Positions 1 through 9,981 of a DNA stretch of 64,000 bases are shown piece by piece; position 1 is the stretch's first letter, and each line of letters opens with the position of its first letter. The stretch lies in contig CAILUG010000046.1 of NCBI GenBank assembly GCA_903837345.1, forward strand, positions 1 to 64,000, in the 5' to 3' direction. Origin of the DNA: an uncultured Gammaproteobacteria bacterium (GTDB lineage: Bacteria; Pseudomonadota; Gammaproteobacteria; Pseudomonadales; Pseudohongiellaceae). Position numbers and translations under genes: made by a program. The notes under the pieces are model-generated. The model searched no databases. It saw only the letters and a program-made list of their open reading frames with translations, and was not told the origin of the DNA.

Positions 1-55
1 CACGCACAAGTACGTCCCTGTAGCTCCCTGCGGCCATCCCTGGCCGCAGAGGTCC
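1..55 (+). repeat. Palindromic repeat core, copy 1 (cut by window edge)
   Basis: This shares a core with two other places in the window (162-271 and 10325-10433): a CACGC / CAAGTACGTCCCTGTAG segment followed by a GGCC hairpin. Here the hairpin is a perfect 8-bp stem, TGCGGCCA/TGGCCGCA, at 29-48 with loop TCCC. The left part of the element lies outside the window, so outer arms cannot be judged. No gene is visible between 1 and 294; this stretch holds only this copy, the second copy, and an AT-rich spacer. Confidence 0.7.
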
Positions 56-161
56 CCTACATCTTCAGGGGGAAGCCCTCCTCGGAGTTCGGATGAATAT
101 TCAATCGATATCCAAGCCTAAATTCGAACATGCCTTGATGAATTACGCACTGAATTTGACA

Positions 162-271
162 GCCTTGGGTAGATAAGCACTTATGAAACCGTCGGAGGCC
201 ATGGATGGCCGGAGGCGAGCCTACAGGGACGTACTTGTGGCGTGTTTCAGAAGTGTTTATCTACCCAAGGC
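162..271 (-). repeat. Palindromic repeat, copy 2, with paired outer arms
   Basis: A nested inverted repeat just downstream of pdxA. The outer arms are 15 nt and perfectly complementary (162-176 and 257-271, reading GCCTTGGGTAGATAA on plus). Inside lies a GAAAC/GTTTC pair, then the core shared with copies 1 and 3 in the opposite orientation, including GGACGTACTTG and a GGCCATGGATGGCC hairpin. It could act as a 3' processing or termination structure for the lptD-surA-pdxA operon, but it has no T tract and that role is inference. Confidence 0.75.
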
Positions 272-294
272 TGCGCTCCGGGGAAATGAGCAGT

Positions 295-1269
295 TCATAA
301 CAAACTCTGAGCAGCAGCTAAAGCCGCAGAAAGAGAGCCGCTCTCGGCACGCCCGGTACCGGCCAGATCAAGTGCAGTGCCATGATCAACCGAAGTGCGG
401 ACAAAAGGCAGGCCGAGCGTGTGATTCACCGCGTGCCCGAAGCCCTGGAATTTCAGCACCGGCAAGCCCTGATCGTGATACATCGCCAGCACTGCATCAG
501 CATTTTGCAGATGACGTGGCGTGAACAAGGTGTCGGCCGGCAGTGGCCCTTGCAGTTGCATGCCTTCCAGACGCAGTTGCGCCAGCGCCGGCCCGATCAC
601 GTCGATTTCTTCACGGCCGAGATGACCACTCTCGCCGGCATGCGGGTTGAGACCGGCCACCAGAATGCGCGGAGACGCAATGCCGAATTTCTGCTGCAGG
701 TCATGGTGAAGTATGCGCAGCACTTCCAGCAACAGTTCAGTGGTGAGGGCGGCCGGCACGGCTGACAGCGGCAGATGTGTAGTGGCAAGTGCCACCCGCA
801 GCGTGGGCGTGCTCAGCATCATCACCACACGTTTGACCTTGCTCTGTTCTGCCAGAAATTCGGTGTGGCCAGTGAAGGCAAAACCGGCATCGTTGATGAC
901 ACTTTTCTGCACCGGACCGGTACACAACGCCCTGAATTCGCCGCGCAGGCAGCCATCGACTGCACGCTGCAGCGTTTGCATCACATAGCGGCCGTTGACG
1001 ACTGCGAGCTGTCCGGCTTGCACAGGAGCGCGCAGCGGGATAGCCAGAACCCGCAAGGTGGCAGGTGGCAGTGAATCAGGTGGGGGCAGTCCGGATTGAT
1101 AAGGCACGACGGTCAACGGCAATTGCAGCAGCCGGGCCCGTTGCAGCAGCAGATCCGGATCGGCGATGACGACCACGTTCGCAGCCAGGCCCGCCTGGGC
1201 CAAAGCAATGCAAAGGTCTGGACCTATGCCGGCCGGCTCTCCGGGCGTCAGGGCCAGTAGCGGGCGCAT
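295..1269 (-). CDS. pdxA: 4-hydroxythreonine-4-phosphate dehydrogenase PdxA
   Basis: Cytoplasmic enzyme of the DXP-dependent pyridoxal-5'-phosphate pathway; it oxidises 4-phosphohydroxy-L-threonine, and the product is condensed by PdxJ. The 324-residue protein has the family length and signatures: [12 protein letters not shown] at the N-terminus, TGHTEFLAE in the middle, the metal-binding [11 protein letters not shown], and [19 protein letters not shown] near the C-terminus. Its ATG overlaps the surA stop by one base (TGATG on minus), so it is translationally coupled as last gene of lptD-surA-pdxA. In Pseudomonas rsmA and apaG follow; here palindromic repeats follow and the window ends. Confidence 0.97.
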   Translation of the reverse strand: MRPLLALTPGEPAGIGPDLCIALAQAGLAANVVVIADPDLLLQRARLLQLPLTVVPYQSGLPPPDSLPPATLRVLAIPLRAPVQAGQLAVVNGRYVMQTLQRAVDGCLRGEFRALCTGPVQKSVINDAGFAFTGHTEFLAEQSKVKRVVMMLSTPTLRVALATTHLPLSAVPAALTTELLLEVLRILHHDLQQKFGIASPRILVAGLNPHAGESGHLGREEIDVIGPALAQLRLEGMQLQGPLPADTLFTPRHLQNADAVLAMYHDQGLPVLKFQGFGHAVNHTLGLPFVRTSVDHGTALDLAGTGRAESGSLSAALAAAQSLL

Positions 1270-2591
1270 CAGTTGATAACGTTGGGTTTGATATCGATGT
1301 AATTGGTGTCGTGCAGTTCTGTCAGCCAGTTTTGCAGTTCGGTTTCAAACTTGCGGGCGCCCAGAATCTGCATGGCCTGGTTGCGTTTGTTGTCTTCAGT
1401 GGCGTCCTGGATGCGATGGTCCAGTACCTCGATGATGTGCCAACCGGAGGAAACCCTGAACGGTTCACTGATCGTGCCCACCTGCGTCTTGTGCACCATG
1501 TCCATGAAATCCTGCGGCAGCATGCCGTCGTTGATCCAGTCGAGATCGCCACCCGATACCATCGATTTGGTGTCTTCGCTGTTCTGGCGGGCAAGGTCGG
1601 CAAAATTCTCGCCATTTTTGAGACGCTGATAGAGCTGCCTGACCAGTGCTTCCGACTGCTTCTCGGTGCGGATTTCATTGGGCTTGATCAGGATGTGTCT
1701 GACTTTGGACTGGTCCAGCTTGAGCGCCGAGCCGCCACGGGTTTCGAGTACTTTGACAATATGAAAACCATTCTGGCTGGTAAACGGCTTGCTGATCTGG
1801 CCGGCTTCAAGTGTCGGCACCACGCTGGCAAACACGGTAGGCAAATCATCCACCTTGCCCCAGCCAAGGTCGCCGCCACTGACGGGGATGCCCAGCACTT
1901 CATGCGAAGCAGCCAGCTGGCGGATATCAACGCCGCTCTGGATCTGCTTGTAGAGCTGGTCGGCCAGCTCGCTGTGGCGGCTGTCCTTGGGATCGCCCGG
2001 AACCAGGATGTGGGCAACGTGGTATTCAGGTGCGATGGCAGCGGTGCCGGCTTCCGAGCGCAGGTAGTTTTCAACTTCCTGCTTGGAGATGGTGATGCGA
2101 CGGCGCACCGCATTCACCTGGTATTGCTGGATAGTCAATTCCTTGCGCAATTCGTCGCGCGTGGATTCATACAGTCCTTGCTTCTGCAGCGCCTGGCTGA
2201 ATTGCTCAAGATTGAGCTTGTATGGCTCGGCAGCCTGGGCCATCGCCTGATTCAGCATGTTGTCATCAACGCGCACACCTGCGCGTTTGGCCATTTGCAG
2301 TTGCAGGTTTTCCAGGATCAATTGGTCCAGCACATCTTTGCGTACCTGTTCCATCGGGGGCAACTGCCGCTTGTTGGCCGCGAACTGTTTCTGTACCTGG
2401 TCCACGCGTGCATTGAGTTCACTCTGCAGCACCACATCTTCATTGACCACGGCCACGACCTTGTCGAGCTGAACCGGCTGTTGTGCAAACGAAGCAGGCG
2501 CGAGCAGTGGCAAGGCGAGCAGCAGCGCCATCTGCAGGGCGGATAGTCCGCCGCGGCCGGAAAAAGTTGAAAACAAGTTAGTTAATCCCAT
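1269..2591 (-). CDS. surA: Periplasmic chaperone/peptidyl-prolyl isomerase SurA
   Basis: Escorts unfolded outer-membrane proteins, notably LptD, across the periplasm to the BAM complex. The 440-residue product has a hydrophobic signal ([16 protein letters not shown]), an N-terminal chaperone domain starting [18 protein letters not shown], and two parvulin domains, each ending in a GGDL...GWHI/GFHI-type segment. The ATG at 2591 is preferred over the upstream codon at 2621 because it gives a clean signal peptide; it overlaps the end of lptD by 14 nt, coupling the chaperone to its client. The order lptD-surA-pdxA is typical of gammaproteobacteria. Confidence 0.96.
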   Translation of the reverse strand: MGLTNLFSTFSGRGGLSALQMALLLALPLLAPASFAQQPVQLDKVVAVVNEDVVLQSELNARVDQVQKQFAANKRQLPPMEQVRKDVLDQLILENLQLQMAKRAGVRVDDNMLNQAMAQAAEPYKLNLEQFSQALQKQGLYESTRDELRKELTIQQYQVNAVRRRITISKQEVENYLRSEAGTAAIAPEYHVAHILVPGDPKDSRHSELADQLYKQIQSGVDIRQLAASHEVLGIPVSGGDLGWGKVDDLPTVFASVVPTLEAGQISKPFTSQNGFHIVKVLETRGGSALKLDQSKVRHILIKPNEIRTEKQSEALVRQLYQRLKNGENFADLARQNSEDTKSMVSGGDLDWINDGMLPQDFMDMVHKTQVGTISEPFRVSSGWHIIEVLDHRIQDATEDNKRNQAMQILGARKFETELQNWLTELHDTNYIDIKPNVIN

Positions 2592-5055
2592 TGTTGCGAT
2601 CCTGGAATCCGCTGATTCCATTGTTCAAGATACTGTTGATATTGCCGCCCAGGATGCTGCCCAGGCCCTTTAGTTCGAATTGTACAAATACGCCGTTGTT
2701 GTTGTATTGCTGCCCGAGCAGCAAGGTTTTGCTGTCAATCCAGGAACGTGCCACCAGCCTTACCCGCCAGCAGCAGTTACTGTATTCAAGGCCGGCGATG
2801 CCTTCCAGCGTCCGCTTGTTGGAATAATCATAATTCCAGCGGGCTACCAGGTTCCAGTTGGCCACGATCGGCCATATTGCCGAAACATCGCTCTGTTTGA
2901 TACGACGGTCAATGCCGTTGATGAAGCGCGGTTCCGGCACATCGCGGTAACGCCAGGCCAGGTTGACGAGGTGGTTGGCATCCCCCTGGTATTGCAGCTG
3001 CACGTTGCCCACATCAAATTGGTTGTCGTGGGTATTCCATTCTGCATAGGAGCTGGTACGCCAGTGGTCGGCCAGCTGGTAACTCATTTCGCCGGTGAGC
3101 GCCGACTGCAGCAGCGCAGCGTCCGGTGTGGGAGGGCCGGTCAAGGTCACACGGCGGTCTTCAAAATACTGTATGCGGCCCACGCTGATCGCGGCTTTTT
3201 CCTGGCCTTTGTCATTGAACAGGCGTGAAGTAACCGCATATGTCATCTGGTCGGCATCACCAACCCTGTCCTTGCCGCTGAAACGGTCATCGCGGAAGAG
3301 CTGGTTGAAACTGAAGGTGAGCGCGCTGGTATCAAACAGCGGAATGTTGCCCTGATCCTTGTACTGGTTGTAAAGGTAATACAGGCGTGGTTCCAGCGTT
3401 TGCCGATAATGGGTGCCGCTGAGGCTGAAATCGCGCTCGAAAACAAGGCCGGTGTCGATGTTGGCACTCAAGATGCCGCGAGAAGGTGAGCTATTTTGTC
3501 CCGCTGCCTGATCGCTCAACGACCACTGGGCATATTTGTATTTGATGGTGGGAGTGAAAAACGAATAAGCAGTGGACAGTGGCAGGCTGATTTCCGGGGT
3601 GAGTGCCAACCGTGAGCCCGTAACCAGGGCGCCATTCGCAATGTCGGCTGCGCTGAGCCGGGAGAGAACGGGGTTGCGGTCAAACACCGTGTATTCGCTG
3701 GAGATACCGTATTGCACACCGGAAGGCAGCCAGTAGAAACCATCCAGTTTGATGCGCGGCAGCGTGCTGTAGGGCGCATTGACGGGGGACACGGTCGGAT
3801 CAAGCAATTGCACGTTTTCGGTGGCAACGCTGAAAGCCCAGTGCTGGTCGCGATAATTTATGCTGGCATTACGATAAAGGAAGCTTTGGGTGGTGGAGTT
3901 GAGGCCATCCTTGCCAAAGTCCCGAAAGAAATCCAGGTCGCTGACCGCGCGATAGTTGATGCCGGCGCTCCAGCCTGGAGCAAAATTGCCCGATAACGTG
4001 TATTTGGTCGACCAGCGGGTAGGCGTGGGTGGGCTGCCGGCCTGGAACAAATTGTTGGGGTCATAGCGCTTGTCACCAGTCAGATATTCCCCATCGAGTT
4101 GCTCTTTGAAGTTTGTGCCGAGGTAGCGTGCCTCGGCACCCAGCATCACGCCACGCTCGGTTTGCAGGCGAGGTGTCAGGGTCAGATCGTAATTGGGCGC
4201 CAGATTGAAATAATAAGGCGTCGCCACATCGATGCCGCCATAGCGGGTCGAGCCCAGCACGGGTGCCAGAAAACCTGATTCGCGATGGTCATCAATAGGG
4301 AAGCTGACCCACGGCAGGTACATCACCGGCACATCCTTGATCCTTATGGTGACATCGCGGGCGGTACCAGTGCCGGCTTCGCGATCCAGCACAATCTTTT
4401 CCCCCTTGATCTGCCAGCTGTTGTCGCCCGGTTCGCAGCGGGTGAACACGCCGTTGTCGATGGTGATGATGCCGCTGTCGTCTTTGTAGACAATCACGGC
4501 AGCAGTGCCGCGCACGGAAGAATCATGCAACAGGTAGCTGGCGTTGCTGATTTCGCTGCTGCCGGCAATGCGATCAACCTTGGCATTTTCGCCGATCAGC
4601 AACATGCCTTTCTGGCGGTAAGTAATGTTCGAGGAAAGCGTGAGTACCTGGCTGTATTCGTTATTGATGCCATGGTCGGCAGTCAGCAGGGCAGAGCCAC
4701 GCTGGATATGCAGCGCACCGTTCATTTCAGTGACACCATCGGCTGTGCTGCCTTCGAGTGATTTGCCAGTCACCTGCAGGTCGTTTGGCTTGCCTTCCAA
4801 TGGCGGGATGGGTTTGTCCACATAAAGACCGCAACAGGCTTCCGGTATCCTGGCTTTTTGTGCGGCGGTAAGCTGGTCCATTGGAACCCAGTCCATGTCA
4901 GCCGCTGTCTGCAGCAGGGCGGGTTGTGCCAGCACAGCCGGGCAGGCGCACATACTGGTGGCTAGCACGAGTGCGGTCGACGACGGCTTCCTGAGCCGGG
5001 GGAACGGGGCTGGGAACAAAAGGGTCACTACAACATTCCGGAAAGGGTGGGGCAT
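2578..5055 (-). CDS. lptD: LPS-assembly protein LptD
   Basis: Outer-membrane beta-barrel that, with the lipoprotein LptE, inserts lipopolysaccharide into the outer leaflet. The 825-residue protein starts with a long signal region ending near PAVLAQPALL, followed by an OstA-type periplasmic jellyroll (residues about 90-250) and a C-terminal barrel. Cysteines fit the known disulphide pattern: a CC pair at residues 74-75, one in TRCEPGDNSW, and a vicinal pair in SNCCWRVRLV. No clear ribosome-binding site precedes the ATG at 5055, so the start could be a few codons further in. It diverges from amgK across a 67-nt gap. Confidence 0.95.
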   Translation of the reverse strand: MPHPFRNVVVTLLFPAPFPRLRKPSSTALVLATSMCACPAVLAQPALLQTAADMDWVPMDQLTAAQKARIPEACCGLYVDKPIPPLEGKPNDLQVTGKSLEGSTADGVTEMNGALHIQRGSALLTADHGINNEYSQVLTLSSNITYRQKGMLLIGENAKVDRIAGSSEISNASYLLHDSSVRGTAAVIVYKDDSGIITIDNGVFTRCEPGDNSWQIKGEKIVLDREAGTGTARDVTIRIKDVPVMYLPWVSFPIDDHRESGFLAPVLGSTRYGGIDVATPYYFNLAPNYDLTLTPRLQTERGVMLGAEARYLGTNFKEQLDGEYLTGDKRYDPNNLFQAGSPPTPTRWSTKYTLSGNFAPGWSAGINYRAVSDLDFFRDFGKDGLNSTTQSFLYRNASINYRDQHWAFSVATENVQLLDPTVSPVNAPYSTLPRIKLDGFYWLPSGVQYGISSEYTVFDRNPVLSRLSAADIANGALVTGSRLALTPEISLPLSTAYSFFTPTIKYKYAQWSLSDQAAGQNSSPSRGILSANIDTGLVFERDFSLSGTHYRQTLEPRLYYLYNQYKDQGNIPLFDTSALTFSFNQLFRDDRFSGKDRVGDADQMTYAVTSRLFNDKGQEKAAISVGRIQYFEDRRVTLTGPPTPDAALLQSALTGEMSYQLADHWRTSSYAEWNTHDNQFDVGNVQLQYQGDANHLVNLAWRYRDVPEPRFINGIDRRIKQSDVSAIWPIVANWNLVARWNYDYSNKRTLEGIAGLEYSNCCWRVRLVARSWIDSKTLLLGQQYNNNGVFVQFELKGLGSILGGNINSILNNGISGFQDRNNGIN

Positions 5056-5122
5056 AATGCCAACAACCGGGGCATTCTAGCCAATCCGGCCCGTATTAGG
5101 TTAGTAAAGAGTCAAACTTATA

Positions 5123-6217
5123 GTGGTTGCCTCCTCTCTGGTCCAGCGTCAGCAAGCCCTGCAAACATGGGCAGTGCAACAACTCGCCACCCTGGGTCTG
5201 GGAGAGTTGCGCGGTGATATCGCAGCGGTGAGTGGCGATGCCAGTTTCCGGCGCTATTTCCGCGGCCATACGGCCACCGCTTCCCTGATGCTGGTGGACG
5301 CTCCTCCCGACAAGGAAAACAGCCGGCCTTTCATTGATGTCGACCAGCGTCTGCTGGACGCCAGTGTGCGGGTGCCGCAGCTGCTGGCTGCCGATCCCGG
5401 GCTGGGTTTCATGTGCCTTGAAGATTTTGGCGACACCTTGTTGTGGCCGGCGCTCTGGCAGGCGCGCCATACGATGGACTACTCGAGTGCCCGCCAGTTG
5501 TATCAGCGCTGTTTCGATGAATTGCTGCTGATCCAGCAAGCCGAGGCTCGACATCCACCACTGCCCCTGTATGACGCTGCATTGCTGTTGCGTGAAATGC
5601 GCCTGTTCAGCGAATGGTTCTGCGCCGGTTTGCTCAAACTCACGCTCCCGCCAGCCGAGCAGGCCTTGGTGGAAGCTGCCTTTTCAGTGTTGTGTGACAG
5701 TGCCTTGCAGCAACAGCAGGTGTTTGTGCATCGCGACTATCACTGCCGCAACCTGATGTTGTTGAATGAGCCAGGCACTGCCATCGGTGTCATCGATTTC
5801 CAGGACGCGGTGCTGGGGCCAGTCACCTATGACCTGGTGTCACTGCTGAAGGATTGCTATATCGAATGGCCGCGCGCCGAGGTGCGTGAGTGGGCGCTGG
5901 CCTATGCCGGACAAGCGCAGGCACGTGGCGTGCTGCAGCAGTTGCAGCCTGACCGGTTTCTGCGCGAGTTTGATCTGATGGGGGCGCAGCGTCATATCAA
6001 GATACTCGGCATCTTCAGCCGGCTGTGGCTGCGTGATGGCAAACCCGGCTATCTGAAAGACATCCCGCTTACGCTGCGCTATTTGCAGCAGGTGGCCGGC
6101 GAGCAACCACAGTTGCAAGAGTTCGCGCACTGGCTTGATAGCCGGGTGGCGCCACTGGTGCCAGCCGCGCTGGCAGCAGCAGAAGCCGCCGCCCACCACC
6201 ATGGAGGCTTGCGATGA
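5123..6217 (+). CDS. amgK: Anomeric N-acetylmuramate/N-acetylglucosamine kinase AmgK
   Basis: Phosphorylates MurNAc/GlcNAc at the anomeric carbon in the cell-wall recycling route that bypasses de novo UDP-MurNAc synthesis and is linked in Pseudomonas to intrinsic fosfomycin tolerance. The 364-residue protein has an aminoglycoside-phosphotransferase fold: an N-lobe with SGDASFRRYFR, catalytic loop HRDYHCRNLMLL and metal-binding IDFQDAVLGPVTYDL. The start is GTG at 5123; there is no in-frame ATG before conserved sequence. It overlaps murU by four bases (ATGA). The pairing with murU is the strongest support for AmgK rather than a generic phosphotransferase. Confidence 0.9.
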   Translation: MVASSLVQRQQALQTWAVQQLATLGLGELRGDIAAVSGDASFRRYFRGHTATASLMLVDAPPDKENSRPFIDVDQRLLDASVRVPQLLAADPGLGFMCLEDFGDTLLWPALWQARHTMDYSSARQLYQRCFDELLLIQQAEARHPPLPLYDAALLLREMRLFSEWFCAGLLKLTLPPAEQALVEAAFSVLCDSALQQQQVFVHRDYHCRNLMLLNEPGTAIGVIDFQDAVLGPVTYDLVSLLKDCYIEWPRAEVREWALAYAGQAQARGVLQQLQPDRFLREFDLMGAQRHIKILGIFSRLWLRDGKPGYLKDIPLTLRYLQQVAGEQPQLQEFAHWLDSRVAPLVPAALAAAEAAAHHHGGLR

Positions 6218-6894
6218 AAGTGATGCTGCTGGCTGCTGGCAAAGGCACACGTATGTTGCCGCTTACGGCGACCACCCCCAAGCCCTTGTTGCAGGCGGGC
6301 GGGCGCGCGCTGATCGAGCACCAGTTGATCAAACTGCAGGCGGCCGGCTTCACGGATGTCGTCATCAATCACGCCTGGCTGGGTCCGCAAATCGAGCAAG
6401 CACTCGGTGATGGCAGCCGTTTTGGCGTAAGCATCCAGTGGTCACGCGAGGATGAGCCTCTGGAAACGGCTGGCGGCATTATCCACGCCTTGCCGCTGCT
6501 CGGCAGTGAACCATTCCTGGTGGTGAATGCCGATATCTGGACCGACTTCCCGTTTGCCACGCTGCACACCGCGTTGCGTGAGGGTGAGCTCGCCCATCTG
6601 GTGCTGGTAAGCAATCCCGAGCATCATCCGCGCGGGGATTTTGTGCTGCATCACAACGCACTGCTGGAACTGCCGCTGCCCACGGATGTCCATACCTATA
6701 CTTACAGCGGCATTGCTGTTTACCGGCCGGCGCTGTTTGCCGGTGTCAGCGAACGCAAATATCCGCTGCTGCCATTGCTGAAAAAGGCCATAGCCGTGAA
6801 CAAGGCCAGCGGTGAAGTGTATCGTGGCGAGTGGCTGGACGTGGGCACCCCGGCCCGCCTGGACGAGCTGGATCAACGCCTGAAAAAATACTGA
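6214..6894 (+). CDS. murU: N-acetylmuramate-1-phosphate uridylyltransferase MurU
   Basis: Transfers UMP to MurNAc-1-phosphate to give UDP-MurNAc, the step after AmgK in peptidoglycan recycling. The 226-residue protein shows the nucleotidyltransferase signature LAAGKGTRMLPLT followed by KPLLQAGGRALIEH, then the metal-binding VVNADIWTD, as in sugar-1-phosphate nucleotidyltransferases. Its length matches MurU and is shorter than GlmU or GalU. The ATG overlaps the amgK stop codon, which argues for co-translation and for joint function. Confidence 0.9.
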   Translation: MKVMLLAAGKGTRMLPLTATTPKPLLQAGGRALIEHQLIKLQAAGFTDVVINHAWLGPQIEQALGDGSRFGVSIQWSREDEPLETAGGIIHALPLLGSEPFLVVNADIWTDFPFATLHTALREGELAHLVLVSNPEHHPRGDFVLHHNALLELPLPTDVHTYTYSGIAVYRPALFAGVSERKYPLLPLLKKAIAVNKASGEVYRGEWLDVGTPARLDELDQRLKKY

Positions 6895-6914
6895 ACTGCC
6901 ACTGTGGATACGCC

Positions 6915-7790
6915 ATGAGCAAAAAAATATTTTCCAAACGTCGCCAGCCAGGCCATCTGTTTCCCACCGCTGCTGAAGATATCCTGCACGCCAAGGCCGA
7001 GCTTGCAGCCGGAAAATCCAGGGCACAGCTGGCTTCGCCTTCGTTCAAGCTCGCGTTTGCCGATGAGGAATTTTTGCTGGCCGATGAACAGCGCGGCATG
7101 CGCCTGATACTGGAGCTGAGCAAGCCGGAACAACTGCTGCGCAAGAAAGGCATCCAGCACACCGTGGTGATGTTTGGTTCGGCGCGCACGCCGTCGCCGG
7201 AACATATGCAGGAAATCGATGAAGCCGACAGTTACGGCACCGCCGAGATGACGGTCAAACGCCAGCACGTCCGCTATTACCAGGAAGCCCGCAAGCTGGC
7301 AGCGCTGATCACCGAGCGTTCGCAATGCGAAGACTGCCCGCAGTTGCACGTGATTACCGGCGGTGGCCCCGGCATCATGGAAGCGGCCAATCGCGGCGCA
7401 GCCGATGTGGGTGGTGATTCGATCGGGCTCAACATTGTGTTGCCGCACGAGCAATATCCGAATCAGTGGATCACGCCCGACCTGTGTTTCCAGTTCCACT
7501 ATTTCGCGATGCGCAAGATGCATTTCCTGCTGCGCGCACGTGCGCTGGTGGTGTTCCCCGGCGGTTTTGGTACCTTTGATGAACTGTTTGAAGCGCTGAC
7601 GCTGGTGCAAACCAAAAAAATTTCGCCGATGCCCATCCTGATTTTCGGGCAGGAGTTCTGGAAAAAAGTCATCAATCTGGATTACATGGTGGAGCAGGGC
7701 ATGATCAACCCGGAAGACCGCGATCTGTTCCAGTATGTCGACACCGCGGAACATGCGTGGGAGATCATCAGGGCCAGTCTCGAAGAATAA
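6915..7790 (+). CDS. LOG-family Rossmann-fold protein
   Basis: Lysine-decarboxylase-like (LOG) protein, a family that includes cytokinin riboside 5'-monophosphate phosphoribohydrolases acting on nucleotide monophosphates. Visible signatures are GGGPGIMEAANRGA and PGGFGTFDELFEALTLVQT, the family's nucleotide-binding and catalytic motifs. At 291 residues it belongs to the longer bacterial subgroup with an N-terminal extension. The ATG at 6915 lies 20 nt after murU and starts a lysine-rich MSKKIFSKRR segment. It may share the amgK-murU transcript; its physiological substrate cannot be told from the sequence. Confidence 0.85.
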   Translation: MSKKIFSKRRQPGHLFPTAAEDILHAKAELAAGKSRAQLASPSFKLAFADEEFLLADEQRGMRLILELSKPEQLLRKKGIQHTVVMFGSARTPSPEHMQEIDEADSYGTAEMTVKRQHVRYYQEARKLAALITERSQCEDCPQLHVITGGGPGIMEAANRGAADVGGDSIGLNIVLPHEQYPNQWITPDLCFQFHYFAMRKMHFLLRARALVVFPGGFGTFDELFEALTLVQTKKISPMPILIFGQEFWKKVINLDYMVEQGMINPEDRDLFQYVDTAEHAWEIIRASLEE

Positions 7791-7836
7791 CAGCAAGCTC
7801 CAATCAAAAATAATTTTCAAACAAGCAGGGGAACCC

Positions 7837-9867
7837 ATGACCAACATCAACAGACTCATGTTGCTGACCGGCTTCTGGCTGGCAGCATTGTCAGTGCAGG
7901 CACAAGACACCTATACACCCAAAGCGCTCACGCAGCTGCCAACCACCGCGTGGCGCACCAACGGCGGCAACCTCGCCAACCAGCGCTATTCACCGTTGCA
8001 GCAGATCGATCGCAGCAATGTCGCCGGCCTCAAAGCCGAGTGGGTGGTGCATCTTGCTTCCGGCGTGGCGCCGAAAAATTCCGGTGAAGCACAACCACTG
8101 GTGGCGGATGGTGTGGCTTATATTGCTTCCGGTGACGACGACGTGTTCGCCATCGAACTCGCCAGCGGCAAGATGCTGTGGACCTATCACGCCAAACTTG
8201 ATCAGGGCATTACTACCGTGTGCTGCGGCTGGACCAGTCGCGGCGTGGCGCTGAACGAAGACAGCGTGTTCGTGGGCCAGCTCGATGGCAAGTTGCTCTC
8301 GCTCAATCGCAAGACCGGCGCTGTGCGCTGGCAGATCCAGGCCGAACAATGGCAGCAGGGTTTCAGCATCACTGCGGCACCGCTCTATTACGACGGCATG
8401 GTGATCACCGGTTTTTCCGGTGGCGAACTGGGCGTGCGTGGCCGCGTGAAAGCCTTCAACGCCACTGACGGTTCCCTCAAGTGGACCTTCTACACGATTC
8501 CCGGCCCCGGTGAATTCGGTCACGACACCTGGAGCAAGGACAACGAACTCTGGCAGCACGGTGGCGCCACTGTATGGCAGACTCCGGCAGTCGACCCCGA
8601 CCTCGGCCTGCTGTATTTCTCCACCGGCAACGCCGGCCCCGATTACAACGGCAATGTGCGCAAGGGCGACAACCTGTTCTCGGCTTCCATCATTGCGCTG
8701 GATGTGAAGACCGGCCGCTACCGCTGGCATTTCCAGGAAGTGCATCACGACCTGTGGGATTACGATGCCTCCAATCCGGTGATCCTGTTTGATCTCGTCA
8801 AAGACGGAGTGCCGCGCAAAGGCATCGCCCAGGCCGGCAAAACCGGCTGGGTTTACATTCTGGATCGCACCACTGGCGAGCCGCTGGTAGGCATTGATGA
8901 AAAGCCGGTGCCGCAGCGCAAGGAAAATGCCACCGCCGCCACGCAGCCGTATCCGGTGGGCGATGCGTTTGTGCCGCATGAAATCCAGATGGCACCCGAA
9001 GGTTATCCGATGGTCAACAAGGGGCGCATCTTCACGCCGTACTGGACCGATGCAGTAGTAGTGGCGCCTGGGATCGGCGGTGGTGCCAACTGGCCACCGA
9101 GTGCGATCGATCCGCAAAGCGGCATCATGTACATCTGTGCCAACGACCGCCCCTTTGCGTATCGCTCTGACGACATCGGTTCGCAACGACCGCAGCCCGG
9201 GCAGATGTTTACCGGCGGCAGTTTTCTCGGTTATCCGCTGTGGAACATGGGTGTGTTCGCAGCGATGGATCTGCATACCAACAAGATTGTGTGGCAACGC
9301 CACTGGAAAGATCCGTGCAACAGTGGCGTGACCGTGACTGCAGCCGGGCTGGTATTTGTCGGGCGCAATGATGGCCGGCTGGTGGCGTTGAACAGCGATG
9401 ACGGCACAGTGGTGTGGGAATTCCAGACCGGTGCCGGCATGAATGCGCCAGTGACAGTGTTTGAAAGCGGCGGCGTGCAATATGTGCTGGCGTATGCGGC
9501 CGGCAATTCACTGGGGCCGTCACCGCATGGGGATTCGCTGTGGCTGTTCTCGCTGAAAGGCAGGATGGAGCAGGCGTTGCCGCCGGGCTCGGCGCAGACT
9601 GCGGCTGACAGCAAGCAGCCGGCGGGCGGCAAGGCGGATCTGAAGGCGGGGAAGGTTGCCTATGATTCGATTTGTGCCAATTGCCACGGCGAAGAAGGGC
9701 GCGGCGGCCATGGCGGTGGTATTTCGCTGGAGAATGCCAAGGCGCCGGAGTTTGTGTTGAGTCTGATGAATCAGGGACGCAACCGGATGCCGGCGTTGGG
9801 GGCTGCACTCAGTCCGGAACAGCTGCGGGACATATCTGGTTATGTGACCCAGAAGCTGGCCAAATAA
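7837..9867 (+). CDS. Periplasmic PQQ-dependent dehydrogenase with C-terminal cytochrome c
   Basis: Quinohaemoprotein-type alcohol/sugar dehydrogenase predicted to oxidise a substrate in the periplasm and pass electrons through its own haem. The 676-residue protein has a signal peptide ending near LSVQAQ, an eight-bladed PQQ propeller, the vicinal Cys pair C129-C130 typical of PQQ alcohol dehydrogenases, and HHDLWDYDASNP at the expected active-site region. The C-terminus carries CANCH at about 613-617 and a likely axial Met in RMPALG. The ATG at 7837 follows an AGGGGAA ribosome-binding site. No pqq biosynthesis genes occur in the window. The substrate is unknown. Confidence 0.9.
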   Translation: MTNINRLMLLTGFWLAALSVQAQDTYTPKALTQLPTTAWRTNGGNLANQRYSPLQQIDRSNVAGLKAEWVVHLASGVAPKNSGEAQPLVADGVAYIASGDDDVFAIELASGKMLWTYHAKLDQGITTVCCGWTSRGVALNEDSVFVGQLDGKLLSLNRKTGAVRWQIQAEQWQQGFSITAAPLYYDGMVITGFSGGELGVRGRVKAFNATDGSLKWTFYTIPGPGEFGHDTWSKDNELWQHGGATVWQTPAVDPDLGLLYFSTGNAGPDYNGNVRKGDNLFSASIIALDVKTGRYRWHFQEVHHDLWDYDASNPVILFDLVKDGVPRKGIAQAGKTGWVYILDRTTGEPLVGIDEKPVPQRKENATAATQPYPVGDAFVPHEIQMAPEGYPMVNKGRIFTPYWTDAVVVAPGIGGGANWPPSAIDPQSGIMYICANDRPFAYRSDDIGSQRPQPGQMFTGGSFLGYPLWNMGVFAAMDLHTNKIVWQRHWKDPCNSGVTVTAAGLVFVGRNDGRLVALNSDDGTVVWEFQTGAGMNAPVTVFESGGVQYVLAYAAGNSLGPSPHGDSLWLFSLKGRMEQALPPGSAQTAADSKQPAGGKADLKAGKVAYDSICANCHGEEGRGGHGGGISLENAKAPEFVLSLMNQGRNRMPALGAALSPEQLRDISGYVTQKLAK

Positions 9868-9981
9868 TTTTTTGTTCAGCGCACACCCTGTTGATCCTGT
9901 ACCGTCGCATATCAGGATGCTCTGATTCATCCGTATCGTTGTAACATGCCAGGCTTCAGCAACAACGCCTGTGGAGTCATA

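Noticed and set aside
183-524. Short plus-strand frame over the palindromic repeat at the left end
   Set aside because: It is translated repeat DNA running into the antisense of pdxA; the same kind of frame appears over the repeat at 10325-10433.
1311-2546. 411-residue open frame on the plus strand opposite surA
   Set aside because: Surely the antisense shadow of surA, which has clear domains; high GC codon structure keeps the opposite frame open.
7990-9480. 496-residue open frame opposite the PQQ dehydrogenase
   Set aside because: Antisense shadow; His/Ala-rich composition with no recognisable motif.
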